Part shown: piece by piece, positions 46,480-60,696 of the stretch
How positions within the stretch are numbered: position 1 is the first letter of the stretch
Layout of the letters: every line of letters begins with the position of its first letter
Assembly (NCBI GenBank): GCA_963513935.1
Contig: OY740770.1
Span: 91,218,301-91,282,300, forward strand
Direction of reading: 5' to 3'
Origin: Aphrophora alni
Taxonomy: Eukaryota; Arthropoda; Insecta; Hemiptera; Aphrophoridae
Length of the DNA stretch: 64,000 nt
The notes under the pieces: model-generated
Told to the model about the DNA's origin: nothing
Databases searched by the model: none
What the model saw: the letters and a program-made list of their open reading frames with translations, nothing else
Position numbers and translations under genes: made by a program

Positions 46480-47330
46480 ACGAAAGTAAAGAGAGGGATA
46501 CTGGAAGACAAGAGTGAAGGGGGTGACCACGTGCCTTAAGCCCCGCCTCTTGCTCCTCCCCCAACCTCTTAACCCGCCCCTCCACTATTGACCCTTCGCC
46601 ATTTGCCCCGCCCCTACATTTTATCCCCGCCCCTTCACCTCCCTCTCTACTCTTGCGCCGCCCCTTGCCATTCATCTACCCTTTTGGCAGCCTTGCCCCT
46701 CCCCCTCAACTCTCGTCCCACTCCTTGTTACCCGTCGTCTGATTTGGTGCAGCGGCGGAGCAAGAGTGAAGGGGGAGGGGCAAAGGGCGGTGCAGAGTGG
46801 AGTGATGGAGCAAGGGGTGGGGTAAGAGGGGGACAAAGGGCTGGCCAATAGTATAGGGAGGGGAAGGAACGAGGCTATGGGGAAAAGGAGGTGAAGTAGC
46901 GGTTAAAGTGTGAAAGAGGAGCGACAAGGGACGGGGTAAGACTGGTTGAGGAGGGGCAAGTTGGGAAGGAACGGAAGAAAGAGGGGAAGGGGCGTTCTAG
47001 CGTGATGGACGAGTGGCAAAGTGCGAAGCAAGAGTGGATGGGGAGGTTAAGGGGAGGATATGAGTAGAGGGATAGATCAAGTTCCGATTTTAGAGTGGAG
47101 AGGCATAGTAAGGGGCGGGGCAAGATTGGGTGAATGGAACAAGAGGCAGGGCCAGATTGGAGAAATTGAGCAAGGGTCGAGGCAAGATTGGAGAGATTGA
47201 GCCAGGAGCGGGGCAAGAGGAGAGTGGGAGGGGCAAGAGTGAAGGAGAAGGGGCATGGGTAGGGGTAATAGTAGAGGGGCGGTTGAGGTGTGGGTTAAAG
47301 GGTGGGGCTTAAGTCACGTGGACAGCCCCA
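46480..47330. mobile_element. G+C-rich fold-back block with strand-switching repeats
   Basis: The block is far richer in G+C than its surroundings. CCACGTGCCTTAAGCCCC at 46527-46544 is mirrored with one mismatch by GGGGCTTAAGTCACGTGG at 47304-47321. Between them the left part (to about 46740) is C-rich, with CCCCGCCCC, CTCTTGC and CCCTTC words. The right part is G-rich, with recurring GGGGCAAG, AGTGGAG and AAGGGG words in degenerate ~18-25-bp units. The two parts are therefore approximate reverse complements around about 46745, with the right arm longer. Several short frames cross it on both strands, but they are low-complexity P/R/G-rich and not genes. G runs make G-quadruplex formation plausible. 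A fold-back transposon or an inverted minisatellite pair are both possible. Confidence 0.65.
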
Positions 47331-50300
47331 CCAATTTTGTCCAAACAATTTTATATATAATTATAAATAATCATTGACGTACAAATAAATCATCGTTTCA
47401 AATATATAGATTGAATAACATTTTCCGAAAAGTGTAAGGAACATATGCCTAAGAGGCCTGTTGTTGAACAGAAATCATGCTTTTCAAAACATCTTATATA
47501 TTAAGACCATACATATAAGTCTATCAATATAAACATAGAGATATTATATAAGTGTAAGAAGAGACACCTTTTAAACACTTTAGAAGAATGCCTAATATAC
47601 GGCAGTAATAAATTATAAACAGAAAACTTTTTAAGTGTCAAAAATAAACTTTTTATCTAATGGAATAGTCAACAGAATTATCCCCTTCCACACGCAAACA
47701 AATCCAGACAAACAAAAACAAACATTGAACAACCAAATTCAGTTGTGACTCAGATTATGTTGATGAAAGACCAAAGGAAATATTTAAAATATATATATAT
47801 ATTTTGATATTTTAATTTATGTGTTTTAACGTTTTACACGTGCGCATGTGTTTGAAGTGTAAACTTATAATAATGTGTACTGTTTGTTGTTTTATGGAGA
47901 AAAATAGTTTATTAATTTATAATAATTACATAATTTTAGGTAAATTGATTGAATAAATAAAATATTTATTCTTGTATGATATAGAAGTCATAATTTGACC
48001 AATTTAACCTCAGTTTAAAACCTCAATTTAACCTTGATATTATTTTTTTTCCCCTTTTTTTTACAACATGAGCTACAATGGGGGAGCAAAACCATCCACC
48101 ACAAACATTATTCGTAGAAGAAATAACTTCTTTATTCTATGATAACTAGCAAACTTTTACATAAACTTCGAGAATTAACTAAAGTTATTTTTATCTTATA
48201 ACTAAATCATATGTTAATCAGTTTTTTGCTCCATAGATATGTTACAAGGGAACTAAAACCTATACTGATTATTAACGTATGAACAGTGAGAACTTATATT
48301 CTATATGTTAAACAAATATGAATCATACAGTACTTATAAAATTGTCTTTTAATTTTCATCTATGATAATCACTCTTTATGATAATAATAATTCGGTAAAC
48401 CATATGTATCCTCATAGTACTAAAATTTCAAATTTGTTTCTAGGTCTTGCCTAATACGTAACGCAACCGAGTAAAATTATAGAAATGCTTTTACGTCTAC
48501 AGATGATTTTCTGTACTACAGTATTTTATAATATACATATCAATATCCTACTTTTTTGTACAAGTCACAAGGTTTCATCTTTAGAAGTATCTTAAAAGTT
48601 GAACATTATCTGGATAAAAGATCTTTACTGTAAAACTTGGGGGAAATATTTTAGAGTGTATCATGACACTTACTTTCTCCGTCGGGACTAGTGTGACAGG
48701 TTTGTCTTACATCATTAAAGACAAAGCTTGCTCCTGTTATTTGGATGAAACCAGAGTTATATTTTTCTTAAATATATATACTGAGTTTAAAAAAGTATAA
48801 AGTAAATTTTAAAATAAAATATTTTAACAAAATTTGTGATGCGGTAACAATGAGTAAAATCAGATTTTATTCTACACTATAAAATATTTTTTTTTGAATT
48901 TGAATGTAGGACAGCTTGAATTTGAACCGATATTTATTAGGACAGCTTAAATTTTAGTACACAACTTTATTATTTCAACGTAATCTCCATATTTAAACGG
49001 ATAATTTTAAATAGTTTAATTTAGGGTTTACCGGTCTGCATATTTATGTTTTTTGAAGAGTGATTAAAATTCTTAAGGTAGGGCAAACGTGGAACAACTC
49101 AAAATAACTCGTTTCGTACAACTAAAAAATCGCATCAAATGATACCCTAAAAGTGTTTTATAACAAATGAGTTCTAATGAAAAAACCACATTGATTAATT
49201 ACAAAAAATCTAGACAAAAGCAGTTACAATAGTTATATTAGTTAAATTATCGATTTTTTTACATTAACTTTTAAACACATTTATAAAGGTGTTTGAACAT
49301 TTCGAAATGTAATTTCTCGTTTTATGAAACTGTAACTCGTTAGGCTGTAACGCTTATTTTGTGTACCTGGTGATCACCATATGTTTATGTACCATACTGT
49401 CAAAACTCGAGTATCGAGTTTTTACATAAAATTCAGACATTAAAATTAAAACATTTTACTTGGACGAATTGTTGCAAGTTTATTAAGGAAAGTTTAATTC
49501 CAAACATTATAAATCCGGCAGTTCAAACGTAATTAGTTATTAAATATTTTACAGGCGATAACTTGATGATGTAGCATTTATTAAATGTTCCTCTAACGAT
49601 ATAATATAAGATATCCTGAACTAATCTTGTGTGTATAAAATGTTCACGATTACAAAAATTTAATGGATATTGTTGCGAAAAGCACTTAGCAGTACTTCTA
49701 AGTTTATTATTTACATTACCGCTGAAGATAAAAGTATTATATTAAGAGTTAAAAATTTTCACAATATGTAACCAACTATAAAAACTTTTGGGTAATGATT
49801 GTAAATACTCCCCCCCCCCATCATGTTCTTATACACACAGTCTCCACATACAAGTGCCATTACTGACACATTATCTGATATATAAATTTTAACCTAAAAA
49901 TCAATATATTATAATAATTAAAAATTGATTTACAGTAATTCCTTAGTATAACAATTTTGTTTGCAATAATTATTTACAAATTAGTATTAAAATATTTCTG
50001 TAATTCACCAAATCTCTGCAATGATTTTTGTTAAACTTACTTTTCATTCAGATATGGCGAAAATGAATAATATCTTTAACACACATAAAAACTATTTAAT
50101 GCGGATAAGTACGTTTACTCACGTTCTGAATAACACTGTTTCCAGTGGTATTTGTGTGTACATTTGTAGACGTAGGGATGTAGTTTTAGCAAAACCTGTA
50201 AACGTTTCAACAAAGTTAAATTAAGCTATATTTAAATACACACGTTTGACTTATTTTTATTTAGCGAACAGATTTTTCAAAATGTTACACTATAATATAT

Positions 50301-53300
50301 AAAACCGTCAATTTCAATTAAAAAGATAACAAGATGTGATATAGAGTCACAAAATAATAACTTAGGCGATAGCCAATTAATGTGTTCAACAGAACAGAAA
50401 ACACAGGTAAAATCGTAAATATTAAATTTGAAATTTAATGATATCATATAAATATACATTTTACTTTTCCTTTATTCTAGGAACTGACCGAAAGATGACA
50501 TTTACTTTAAATTGTACATTTAACTTTACTCAATAATTTCTTGAGATGATGGTTGTCGTATCACCTCCGTAGTCGAAATTCTATCTGATTTTTGTTCTAT
50601 GGATTGACCAAATTTATCGTTATAGGTCCAATTACAAATTTCTCGTTTTAGTCTCAGGCTCCATGAAGAATATTTAAACTATATTCTCTTTCTTTTTGGT
50701 AGAAATAATCACACATGCTGGATGTTAATACTTTCAAAAATTCATCGTTATAAATTAATTTCGTTTTTATTATGGGGTGTCAAATGGAGTCCCAGATCAA
50801 CAAAATTTTATAAATATTTGAATTGCTTTTTACTTTTATCCTGAAACCGATTTTAACTATTAGATTACAACGATGCTCTTATTTCACACTTAGTAGGAAA
50901 TAACATTGGCAATTAAGTAAATGTTTTTAGGTTATACATTATACAAAAGTATAGACAGTCATTGAAATTGTATAAGCAAACTTTTATTTAATAAATTATT
51001 ATTTAAAATTTCGAGAAAATGTAGTATTTGTGGTTTAGCAAAAAATAGTTTATTTAATTAGACACATGCTATTTTGCGGGGGAATATATTAAGTCTCTCT
51101 TAAGATGGTTATTCTGTATAAATGGTGAATATATGTTGTTCATTTTAAATAAAATATAAATGCAAGATCGTGTTGTAAATTATATATGGAAACATTATAT
51201 ATCAATAGTGCCCCTTATGTGAAGAGGGATATGCGATATATCATGCAAAGGATTACAAGAAGACATTTATAAACTAACAACCTTGTGAGATAACTCCTTG
51301 TGTTTTAAAATATACTAAATAGCAAGAGATGTTGTTAAAATACCACTTCTCTTATTTATTTGGTCACACTTAATGATCAAATACAAAATACTATGTTTTC
51401 TCGGTAAAATCAGTTTACTTTTCCATACCATAATATACATTCACGTGTAAAACATTTTACACGTGAATGTATATCCCGTGTAAAACAAAAATTAATTTTA
51501 TTGTAGTATGTATGTACATTTATAATAAAAACATGTCTAAGACACTAATAAATTATGAGATATTATATACGATAATATAATGTGTTTGTTGTTATTAAAG
51601 AGAGCTCTATAACAAGTTTAAAAAATAATTTTAAATGTATTCCAATCTTGGTTACTGAATATTTAAATATGTAGTGAAATAATAAAATTTGATAATTTTC
51701 TTGAAGAATGGATATTTGTTAATATTTATAATTATTTTGTAAGACGAAATAGTGAACAGATAAATAAATTCGAATTCCACATCGTTCTACCACCTTTAGA
51801 GAAATGTTTTACTTAAGTTTCATTCTTGTTCGACACTTGACCGAGGCTTAGATAATTTTTAAAAAATTGTCTCCATTGTAAGACAAAAAGTTGAATAGTG
51901 AGGAAAAACAAATGTGATTATGATTTAGAACAACCTAGACTGTTTTGGGGGAATACGATTAACCCGCTCGTGCAGCCTATTGAAACCAACTAACACAGAA
52001 TAAAATTACTTCTCACACCTTTATACCAAAATAAAATTTAATATAAAACAGTTTTTGAAAGTAAGAATGTTTTTAATTTTAAAAATGCAAATTAACACTT
52101 AGTTTGTATAATTGAAAATAAATATGAAGTTAAAGCGTATAGTATTTTCAGGACTATTATATTTTTTCAAATTATTTGTGTAGAATCATAACAGACTTTA
52201 TAACACCAAATTATTTATTAGTAAACAAATTTTGAATATTAACATTATTAAAAAATTTTGCACTGGAAGTCACGTAGCAAATAAAATACAAAGATCTCTT
52301 ACTATTAGACTGTAAATTTAGGTACAATAACTATCGATTTCCAACGGGTATTCTAATGTATTTATTTAGGAAACTGTACTTTTAATATGCCTATCATGTA
52401 GTTAAACCATGTACAGAGTCAAGCTGAAATTCAAACATACAAGTACAAATATAAACCGAATATCTGAATTTAATAAAACTCAATCAGTAATATTTTAGTT
52501 TTGTCGTTCGTCCACGAAAACAAACAATGACACTGCTAATAAGTTCTTCAAAAGTTGCTATCCACCAGTTATAATAACTTGACGGTGTTAGTCGAGTGGT
52601 GGTGGACTATGACTACTCTTACATGCAAAGGAGCTACTAATGTTTACAAAGAGAGCAATCATGAAAACAGACACTATTCACTCCTAATACCTTCTGAATT
52701 TAGCTCTAAACATTAATATAGTATAATTCGAAATATATTGCCCCAAGTCCGAAATAACAAAATCACAATATATACAGAACTCCAAAACCAATACTTTATA
52801 AGAACCAATAAAACTTCATATATTTTAACTCCACACTACAATTTATTATTTTTTTCTAATGCATAGTACTTTCAAATAAATATTTATGAGGCTGAGTGCA
52901 CCAGTGTTGCCATTTTTAAGCGACGACTTGGCGATGAATTGATCAAACTTGGGTACGATACCGTATTGACACGGTTATATTCACAAAATATAAGACAAAC
53001 ACATTCACCATCTTGTTAAATTTATGGGAATTCCAAAAATCATAACTTTTTATTCCTACTATTTTCGATTATCAATAACTATTATTATAACTTCTACTAC
53101 TGACAATACTTGGGTAAATTTCTTTTTATAATAAATAGAATAATTTGTACTTCCTCAAATTATTTTTTTTCATATATATGTTATATAATTTTATTGATTA
53201 TATTTTTTAAGAATCGAATTTCAATTAAATTTTTAGTTGCACTGTTATTTAAATATATTTTTTTAAATAATTCCATTGCGAAAAAAATTAATAATTATTT

Positions 53301-54489
53301 GTAATTAACTTAATTGTTGCAATTATTTACATATGTGATTCTCTACAGTTTATCAAGACTCGTATAACATAAAACTTCAAAGAAGCCAGATCTCAAAATC
53401 TGAAATTCGTATTGGATTAAGAATGAAGAACTAACATTTTCTAATTTCAATTTCATCCATTTAAATTAGTTGTTTTTTATTCTGTGTTTCATTTTTTTAA
53501 TCAACTCAGTCAAATTTCTAATAAAATATTTATTTTTTGAACCTAAGGTCAGTCTATTGAGATTGAGTCAGAGTTGGTTACTGATAACACTTATTTATTT
53601 ACGTGTTTTTAATGTGACGATATCATTACAGTAAAAACACAACTACTCAAAAAAATTAGTAACATTTTTGAAAGGAAAATTAGTAATAATTTTAACTTAC
53701 CGTGACTCTTCCTGGGTAGTATGTTGATGTAGGAAGATTAATTTTTGTTTTACTGATTTTTATATAGATTTACTTGTTTAAAAACTAACAACTTGGTATC
53801 AATTTTCGTTGATCTCAACGCTACATTACCTTACCTGCAATAGGTCATTGTTAAACGTTCAATTTAGATCAAAACCTCCGATAACCGTTTTGAATTGCTG
53901 CCATTTTGAAGTTCCATAATATTATTTATTATATGACAAAGACTAAAAAAAAGATAAAAACCTAATTTACGAGTCAAATATGATTAGAAAAATAGTAAAT
54001 TATTTTTGAAAAAACATTTTTTTCGTCAGCGATTCAAATTAATATTTATCCTAAAACTGCCTCAATAGGAGTAGTAAATGCATATAGAAACATGAGTGTA
54101 TTATTACTACTAACTTACTGTAGCACTTATGGTAGAGGTTGTTCTTTTTTTAAAAAAAAAACATTTAAATTTAACACTAATTTAAAAATTAAGTCCATAT
54201 GATTTGCTCATCCCACTAATTTAAAAACGATATAAAACTATAGACTAAATACTATAATATTATGATATTTTACGCAACCAACTCCACACTTCACTCTATT
54301 AAAAATAACTTGCACGTTGTATGTATGACAAATCTGTTTTAGGATCATTACCGGTGTTCACTTTATAATCTTTACTCCTCACTTTGCTACAACAGCTGTA
54401 TTTGTAAAGATAATTTTTTAAATATATAAATTATCAAACTTAATATTGTCTAACCTTCTCTGCATACATACAAATACATTCTGAACACA
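47331..54489. other. Long AT-rich non-coding stretch
   Basis: No gene is recognised. It contains a TA run near 47790-47803, a poly-C tract near 49810-49819 and the palindrome at 51433-51474. Frames of 60-67 codons at 50021-50224, 50277-50459 and 53110-53304 are AT-driven. Confidence 0.55.
51433..51474. repeat. Perfect 42-bp palindrome (20-bp arms, 2-nt spacer)
   Basis: ATATACATTCACGTGTAAAA (51433-51452) is followed by CA and then its exact reverse complement. Each arm carries an E-box CACGTG. A partial third CCCGTGTAAAAC follows at about 51475. Such near-spacerless palindromes extrude cruciforms and tend to be unstable, so perfect conservation is notable. Confidence 0.95.
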
Positions 54490-56387
54490 GATTGTTCATT
54501 ATGAAAAGTACTACTTTAAAAAGATATATGGAGAGTTTGATGACTTTGTGGATTTTTTAAGAAGTCTCTACTGATGTTTATCTTAGGTTTTATTTAACAT
54601 TTTGTTGTATTTATGTCTCTTATGTATCTCCTAAATTGGTACAAGTGTACCAGTAACTTACAGGGCAGCGACATTTTGCAAATTATAACTAGAGTATTTG
54701 GGGAGTAAGAGTAAGCAATAAATCAAAATAAAGAATTTAATACCTGTCAGTAATACATATTTAATTTTAAAGAATTCTTAGTAGCACTTCACTATTTAAA
54801 ATCTTGAAGACATGCCTGAATAAAATTATAATGCAATAAAACACTCTTTAATAAATAATTGTGATTATTTTTACTGTGTCGTCTTTACTTAATGGCATAC
54901 TGTTTCTATATTACTGTTAATATATTCACGTTTACTAGTCGACATGGGGGGGGGTTCAAAGTTTTGCAACATTAGAATGATTGGTAGAATCCTTGATTGT
55001 GGATTGTTGAATGTGTTTATTGCATTGTAGGAAAGGTAGTTTAAAGCAAAATTTAAATGATTTATTAATTTATGAATATACTCAAATATTTCACATACCA
55101 TATCTCTGTAATTATTGAAAACCTAGTAGTTCTTTTGGAGAGCCTCATAAGCTAAGCAAAATTTTAGACTCGTTTCAAGAGTCTGGTGGAGCCCCCAAGG
55201 ATAAAGGTAAAGTTTAAATATAAATTTAAATTCTAAAGGTTTACATAATCAAAAATAAGCCAAAATCTCACAAAGGTGTAAGCACTCAAAACCTAAATTA
55301 AAATTTATTTAAAAAATCTTACAATATCAAAGAAGAACTCTAAATACTAATTACGTTTTGAAGGTGCCCTTATGTAGTTAAAATAAAAATATAAATATAT
55401 ACTTAGATATACTTGTCTTTCTTTTTTGTTGTTGTTATTTGATTGTATTCCTAGCACTTTTGGCCCTTTAATTATTAATCAATCGCCCATATGACTTTTT
55501 TTTTTACTATAACTAATTTAATGCTAAACCTTTTCTATTGGGCAGCAACTTAATTAATATTTGGACATTCCAAAAATAAACTCCCATCTTGTAATGTTTT
55601 AAAAAAAAAAATTGTATTGCGTAGGGTAGATTAGATTATAAATATCCCATACCAAATAATTGTGCATTTAAGGCTATTAAGTTTCAAAGAACATCTCTCT
55701 TTAAATATATGTATGCATAAAAATAAATTCAAATCGTGAAAAACAAAATTAAAATATTAAATATTTAGTTAGTTGAAAAGGTGATTAGTCAAAACTCATA
55801 TTTCTTGTATATTTAATCATATACCAAAGTTAATCATAATCCATGCACATCTTATAAACGGGATTCTATATTTTGTGCTTAGTGAATGTTTATCCCTTCT
55901 AGGACTAAACTGGTGAGTTCTTATCATAACATATTTCATTAATTATCATAGTAGTAATTTCTGTTTAATTTTATTAACCCATCAATTTACAAAATAATTG
56001 TTACATTTAAATCTACAGGAAACTTATGAATTTCCAAATTAACTGATTACTATATTTATAATCTAGCTGTATACTGTTTTTCTGGTTATGTTAATAAATG
56101 TAGTTGACTGATTTTTCCTAACCGTCTGACTAAATAAATTCTGATGATTAAATTATTATTTGTCAATGTGACTGCCTGACTTACTAATATAACCTAATTA
56201 ACTAACTTAATAATTGCTTGACACTAATTAATATATTTGTTCATAATAACATTTCCCTACGATTCATAACTAGATTTAGTTATGTTTACAAATGAATGAT
56301 AAAACTAGTTAATCTCTATACAAAGCCTTAATATTATTACCATCTTAAATTATTTAAATATAGCAAAACTTGGTTTTGAGTGCTTTA

Positions 56388-56452
<65 letters not shown>

Positions 56453-58170
56453 TATAAGTCCTTCAGATATACCACAAAAATTCCAAATATGAAGAAACTT
56501 AAAGAACATTTTTACTTCTCTCCTTACTTAAAAAAAAATAATAAAATTAAAAAATAACTACTCTAACTTATTGTATTTATAGAATATAGAATATTCTAAA
56601 ATCAAATTCAGAATTTTTACTGATCTATAAACTCAATATGACTTAGGATATTTTGAACTTATAAACCGAGTGATTTACGCGAAAGTGGTTGTAATTGGTA
56701 GATATGATGAATGGTATAAATAAACAAAAGTTCAAAGAAATATGTATCCAATAATTTTTCATTTGACGAAAGTTACTTTAATAGTACGAGTATATTCATT
56801 GTATTTTATGAATATATACAATGTCGTTTCAAAAACGTATCTTATTAGCTTTTAATCAAATGTTACAAAAGATAGGTTTGCCATTTAAATTTTACATGTT
56901 TGGTATTTGAAGGGTAAATTCAATGTTATATTTTGTTGTTGTTATTTTAGTAAACTACAATAATCGAGATATACGTAAAACACTAATTGTTACCAATTAC
57001 ACGAAAGATATTTAAGGTGTTGGAATCATCAATACAAACAAACAACACAAATTGCTACTAAACATGCAACTTTAAATGTTTTAATTATACCGATGACCAG
57101 TTCATAAAAAGTTTGTTTACACCTTCAGATCTTTACAGAAATTCTAAATTATAATTTTAATTTCAATTTACTAATATCATAAAATCATATCCATATGAAA
57201 ATGTGTTATTGCTATCTATAGTTCGTTAATATCGAATCTTATTAAAATCTTACTAAACTTTTTGTTCACTCTGTAAGTAATAAATAAATCTTTAATTTTC
57301 TTTAAATATCAAATACATTTGTAAATAAAGTAGGTCAAAGTCTGTCATGAAGAATCCGTGACATATGAGATATTCAATATTTAGCTGGCCTGTTCCTAAT
57401 CTTATATTCTAGGGTTTTAGTATCCCTATAAAACCTGGACTAGGTTTCTTTTTAAGTGTATATAACAAAACATAGTTTGTTTGACGTAAGTTGCAAAAGT
57501 ATAAATAATATATGACAGCAAATAGGGTGGATATTTCTTGGTTTCATCAAAATGAATAATAAAAGTGAAGAAATACAAAAATAACACTACTTGAAATAGA
57601 TAACAGAGCATATAAAAAAATCAATTTGTCAATTAAAGATATTGTAAACACCATTGTCAACAACCTGCGTCTAGTTCTCCCTTATCTTTAAAAAAATAAT
57701 AAACATACAAAAATGTATTGGCTTTGTGATCACTCTCTTTCGTTACTTAGTACTTTCACTTAGATAACCATAATTCGATTCCATCTAGATGGACGAATCA
57801 ACATTAGAGTTAAACTAATAATTTATAACGTTCAATCTTATTGATTTATTGTTCTTGTTTCATTTTGAAGAATTAAAAAATTTATTTTCCCAACTTTTAA
57901 ATGGAACAACAGTTTTAAAATTATAGTACCATATAAGGTATCAAAATTTAACGTCTATATTTCGAAAGTTTATTTCATGTTACTTTCTATCATTGTGAAA
58001 AACATTCTTCTACGAATATAACTATTTAAGTTAACCTAACATAATTAAGGGAAATTTTAAAACAAAATAAAATAAAAGCATATAACTTTAAATAGTAACC
58101 TACAAGTCCTGTCTCCCTTCCATTCAAATAGAACAATTTTAACATAAAATAAGAGTAATATTTCAGACAA
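54490..58170 (+). repeat. Ancient duplication block, right copy
   Basis: Collinear diverged copy of 23250-28010 (anchors listed there). It is about 1.1 kb shorter. The fold-back element at 24331-24559 is not evident in it, while it carries its own 58-bp poly-T tract (56390-56447). G run at about 54947-54955. No coding exon is recognised. Confidence 0.75.
56390..56447. repeat. Poly-T tract, 58 bp
   Basis: A pure T run. It could be the minus-strand poly-A tail of a retroposed sequence, but nothing recognisable follows on the plus strand. Confidence 0.95.
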
Positions 58171-59649
58171 TATAACGGAAATATATGTTTAGAAACAGAT
58201 TTTACCGATTTATATTAAATATAAGTTGCTGCATGTAAACACGTATTAAATATATATACGTGTCCTTAACGGACCAACCCATTACTAAATTAAGTCTCGA
58301 AGAAGGAGGAATTGCGAATTTTATTGTCGACAAATATAAAACATAAGATCGTGGTAAAATTGAGAGAAGATTGTACTCAAAATAATTAAGAAGAAGAAGT
58401 GGGTAAATAAATTTTTTTCAACGTGAAATATTGTTGAAATATAGATAATGAAAATCCATAAATATATAAATTTCGCCAAACAAATATTTAAAATCATAAA
58501 GACCGTGTAGGGCTCTGGAGAGTGATAAAGGGACATCACACTATGGGATCGAATTACATTACACATATTGTATTGTTTGAAACTTCTGTCCCTTGTGGTA
58601 TGTCATGTTCAGGGATGGTGAAACATTATAAAAGAGTAGAGTGTTTATATAGTCCATAAACACCTCATAATACTACGTACATACTGCATACAATGGAACT
58701 GAGATAATTAGATTAATAACCAAGGGACTAGTTTACATAAAAATGCTGTTGTGTTCTAGTAATCTTGTTTACATAAACTCTCAGTTCTTGTCTTTAGTTA
58801 ATTTACATCCAATAAATTAGATAACAAACTTTTCTCTATTTAGTAATTTTATATATGTATTACAAAATTTAGATTTCTATAAATATAGCAATTAGGATCT
58901 TCTTTAAAACAAATCAGACATCCGAAACTCTAAAATGTCCAATAACCATGTACATTGAAGTAAAACGGTGTAGTTTTGATTTCCCCTTATACTACAGTTC
59001 AATTTTGATCATCTTGCCTCTTTAGTCTCAGATTTTATTTTTCATTTTCGTATTTGTGGTCGACATAATATATTTTTTATCAATATGTTTTAAATCTAAG
59101 TAAACAGTCTTAAACATGTCAAAGATACCAATTTAAAAACATTGTTAAGGGACTATATTACTGGGTATAATACATTATTAAAACCAACTTAAGGGTTTCT
59201 ATATTTTATTATTCAATATATATTTAGACGAGTCAAATGAAAGAAAATTCAGTACTAAAATAGTGTGAAATAAAAGTTTTGACATTTGATGGCAATATTA
59301 AAATAAATTGATTTTAGAGCAATAAACTTCTCATATTTGATTAATATAAAAATATTTGAATGTATTAACACAATAATATTAAAAAAATATCTTATTATAT
59401 ATTTTTTTTTCATTATAAAACAAGATGTAAATAATTTAATAATATATACATTTGTTTAATATTAGGTTATTTATTTCTATCATATAATAAAGTTAAACGC
59501 CATTTTATTTGCAAGAAATAAAATACAAATAATCGTTCACTTAAAAATAATCGTTTTGGGCATATATCTCACACTTTTAATAAAAATTCAAATCTCTCTC
59601 AAATTTTGTTCATTACATGAATATTTTAAACATATTTATACAATTTAGT
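58171..59649. other. AT-rich non-coding DNA
   Basis: No gene is recognised. An 81-codon minus frame at 58321-58566 is hydrophobic and AT-driven, with no family resemblance. Confidence 0.55.
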
Positions 59650-59862
59650 ATCACTGAGCCAGACGGAACCATTGTGAAAGATTCCCTAGATTGGAACCCT
59701 CAAGGTGTCAGAAGAAGAGGTCGACCCCGAGAAACCTGGAAGAGGACCATTATTAAAGAAGCAAAAGAGTATAACAAGACTTGGGGAGAAGTGAAGGCAC
59801 TTGCTGGAGACAGGGACAGATGGAGAGCTATTCTGGACGTCCTATGCTCCAATAGGAGATAA
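59650..59862 (+). pseudogene. 5'-truncated LINE: C-terminal tail of the ORF
   Basis: The frame reads TEPDGTIVKDSLDWNPQG, then RRRGRPRETWKRTIIKEAKE and TWGEVKALAGDRDRWRAILDVLC before the stop. The R-x-R-G-R-P-xx-T-W-R/K-R-T ... W-x-x-x-xx-A-x-DR-x-x-W-x-x-x-V/L-x-LC pattern is the familiar C-terminal tail of the endonuclease/reverse-transcriptase protein of RTE-like non-LTR retrotransposons. Only about 70 codons remain, as expected for a dead-on-arrival copy truncated by incomplete reverse transcription. The stop is followed by a TA-rich microsatellite, as is common at RTE-type 3' ends. The upstream ATG at 59617 lies in flanking DNA. Confidence 0.8.
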
Positions 59863-59863
59863 A

Positions 59864-59907
59864 ATATATATTAGTTATATATTATATATATAGTTATATA
59901 TATATAA

Positions 59908-59948
<41 letters not shown>

Positions 59949-59950
59949 CT
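59864..59950. repeat. TA-rich microsatellite tail of the LINE copy
   Basis: TA runs interspersed with TTAGTTATA / TATAACTAA words, which are themselves inverted copies, directly follow the LINE stop codon. Confidence 0.85.
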
Positions 59951-59973
59951 AATTAATGACATATGAAACGTTG

Positions 59974-60680
59974 TGTCAATACAGAGGCATATAATTGCAA
60001 CCTTCCCATTTAATACGCCCCTTGTACTCAAATCGAGCTCATGTTATGAGTTTTATTTATTACAAAAGAAAAGAATATATTGAAAATTGTAGTAAATTTC
60101 TTGAATACGTCTCATTTTAGTCACATCGCTTCATACTAAGGGGTTTTGTCATGACCGTCACAGAATTGTAAAGTGTACTACTTCCCTATAATACGATTCT
60201 TTATAGTCAAGGTCGACAACTCAAAAGAGTTCAAACATTGGCAAATAATCGCAACGTGTACTCTTTCCCTTTTATTACGCCTCCTTAAACTCAAGTCACG
60301 CCCACAGTAATGAGTTTTTCTTTCTTTTTTTTTACAGTCAGTTTTTGTAAGGTTTAAAGAGTTTTCTGTAACTCGAATTATTGTAGCCCACACTATATAG
60401 TTTTGTAACACCCACATACAGGCACATAATCGTAAAATATGCTCCTCCTCTTTAATAGGCCTCCTTTAAGTTGTAACAATGATAAGTTTTGTAATACATA
60501 CTCACAGATTTGAAAACTATACTCATTGTCTTTTGCTTTGTAAAGTGTATCCATCTAATCACTTGATTTACATACTATGGATTTTGGTCAATACACAGGG
60601 ACAGCATTACAAAGGGTTCTTTCGTTTATACGCCTTCTTGTAGTGAAGTCACTCTCATACAAAGAAGTTTAATCAACCCA
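59974..60680 (+). repeat. Degenerate tandem repeat, four units (~185-250 bp)
   Basis: Four diverged units carry the order (CA)nAGGCA, ATAATCG/TGCAA, CTCTTTAATACGCCTCCTT, ACTCAAGTC and ATGAGTTTT. They start near 59974, 60226, 60410 and 60590. Identity between units is modest, so the array is old. A 79-codon minus frame (60178-60417) over it is not supported as a gene. Confidence 0.6.
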
Positions 60681-60696
60681 GAGTTATTAAATTTCA

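Noticed and set aside
46588..47312. Proline/arginine-rich or glycine-rich proteins in the G+C-rich block
   Set aside because: Overlapping frames on both strands reflect stop-poor low-complexity G+C-rich DNA, not a coding signal.
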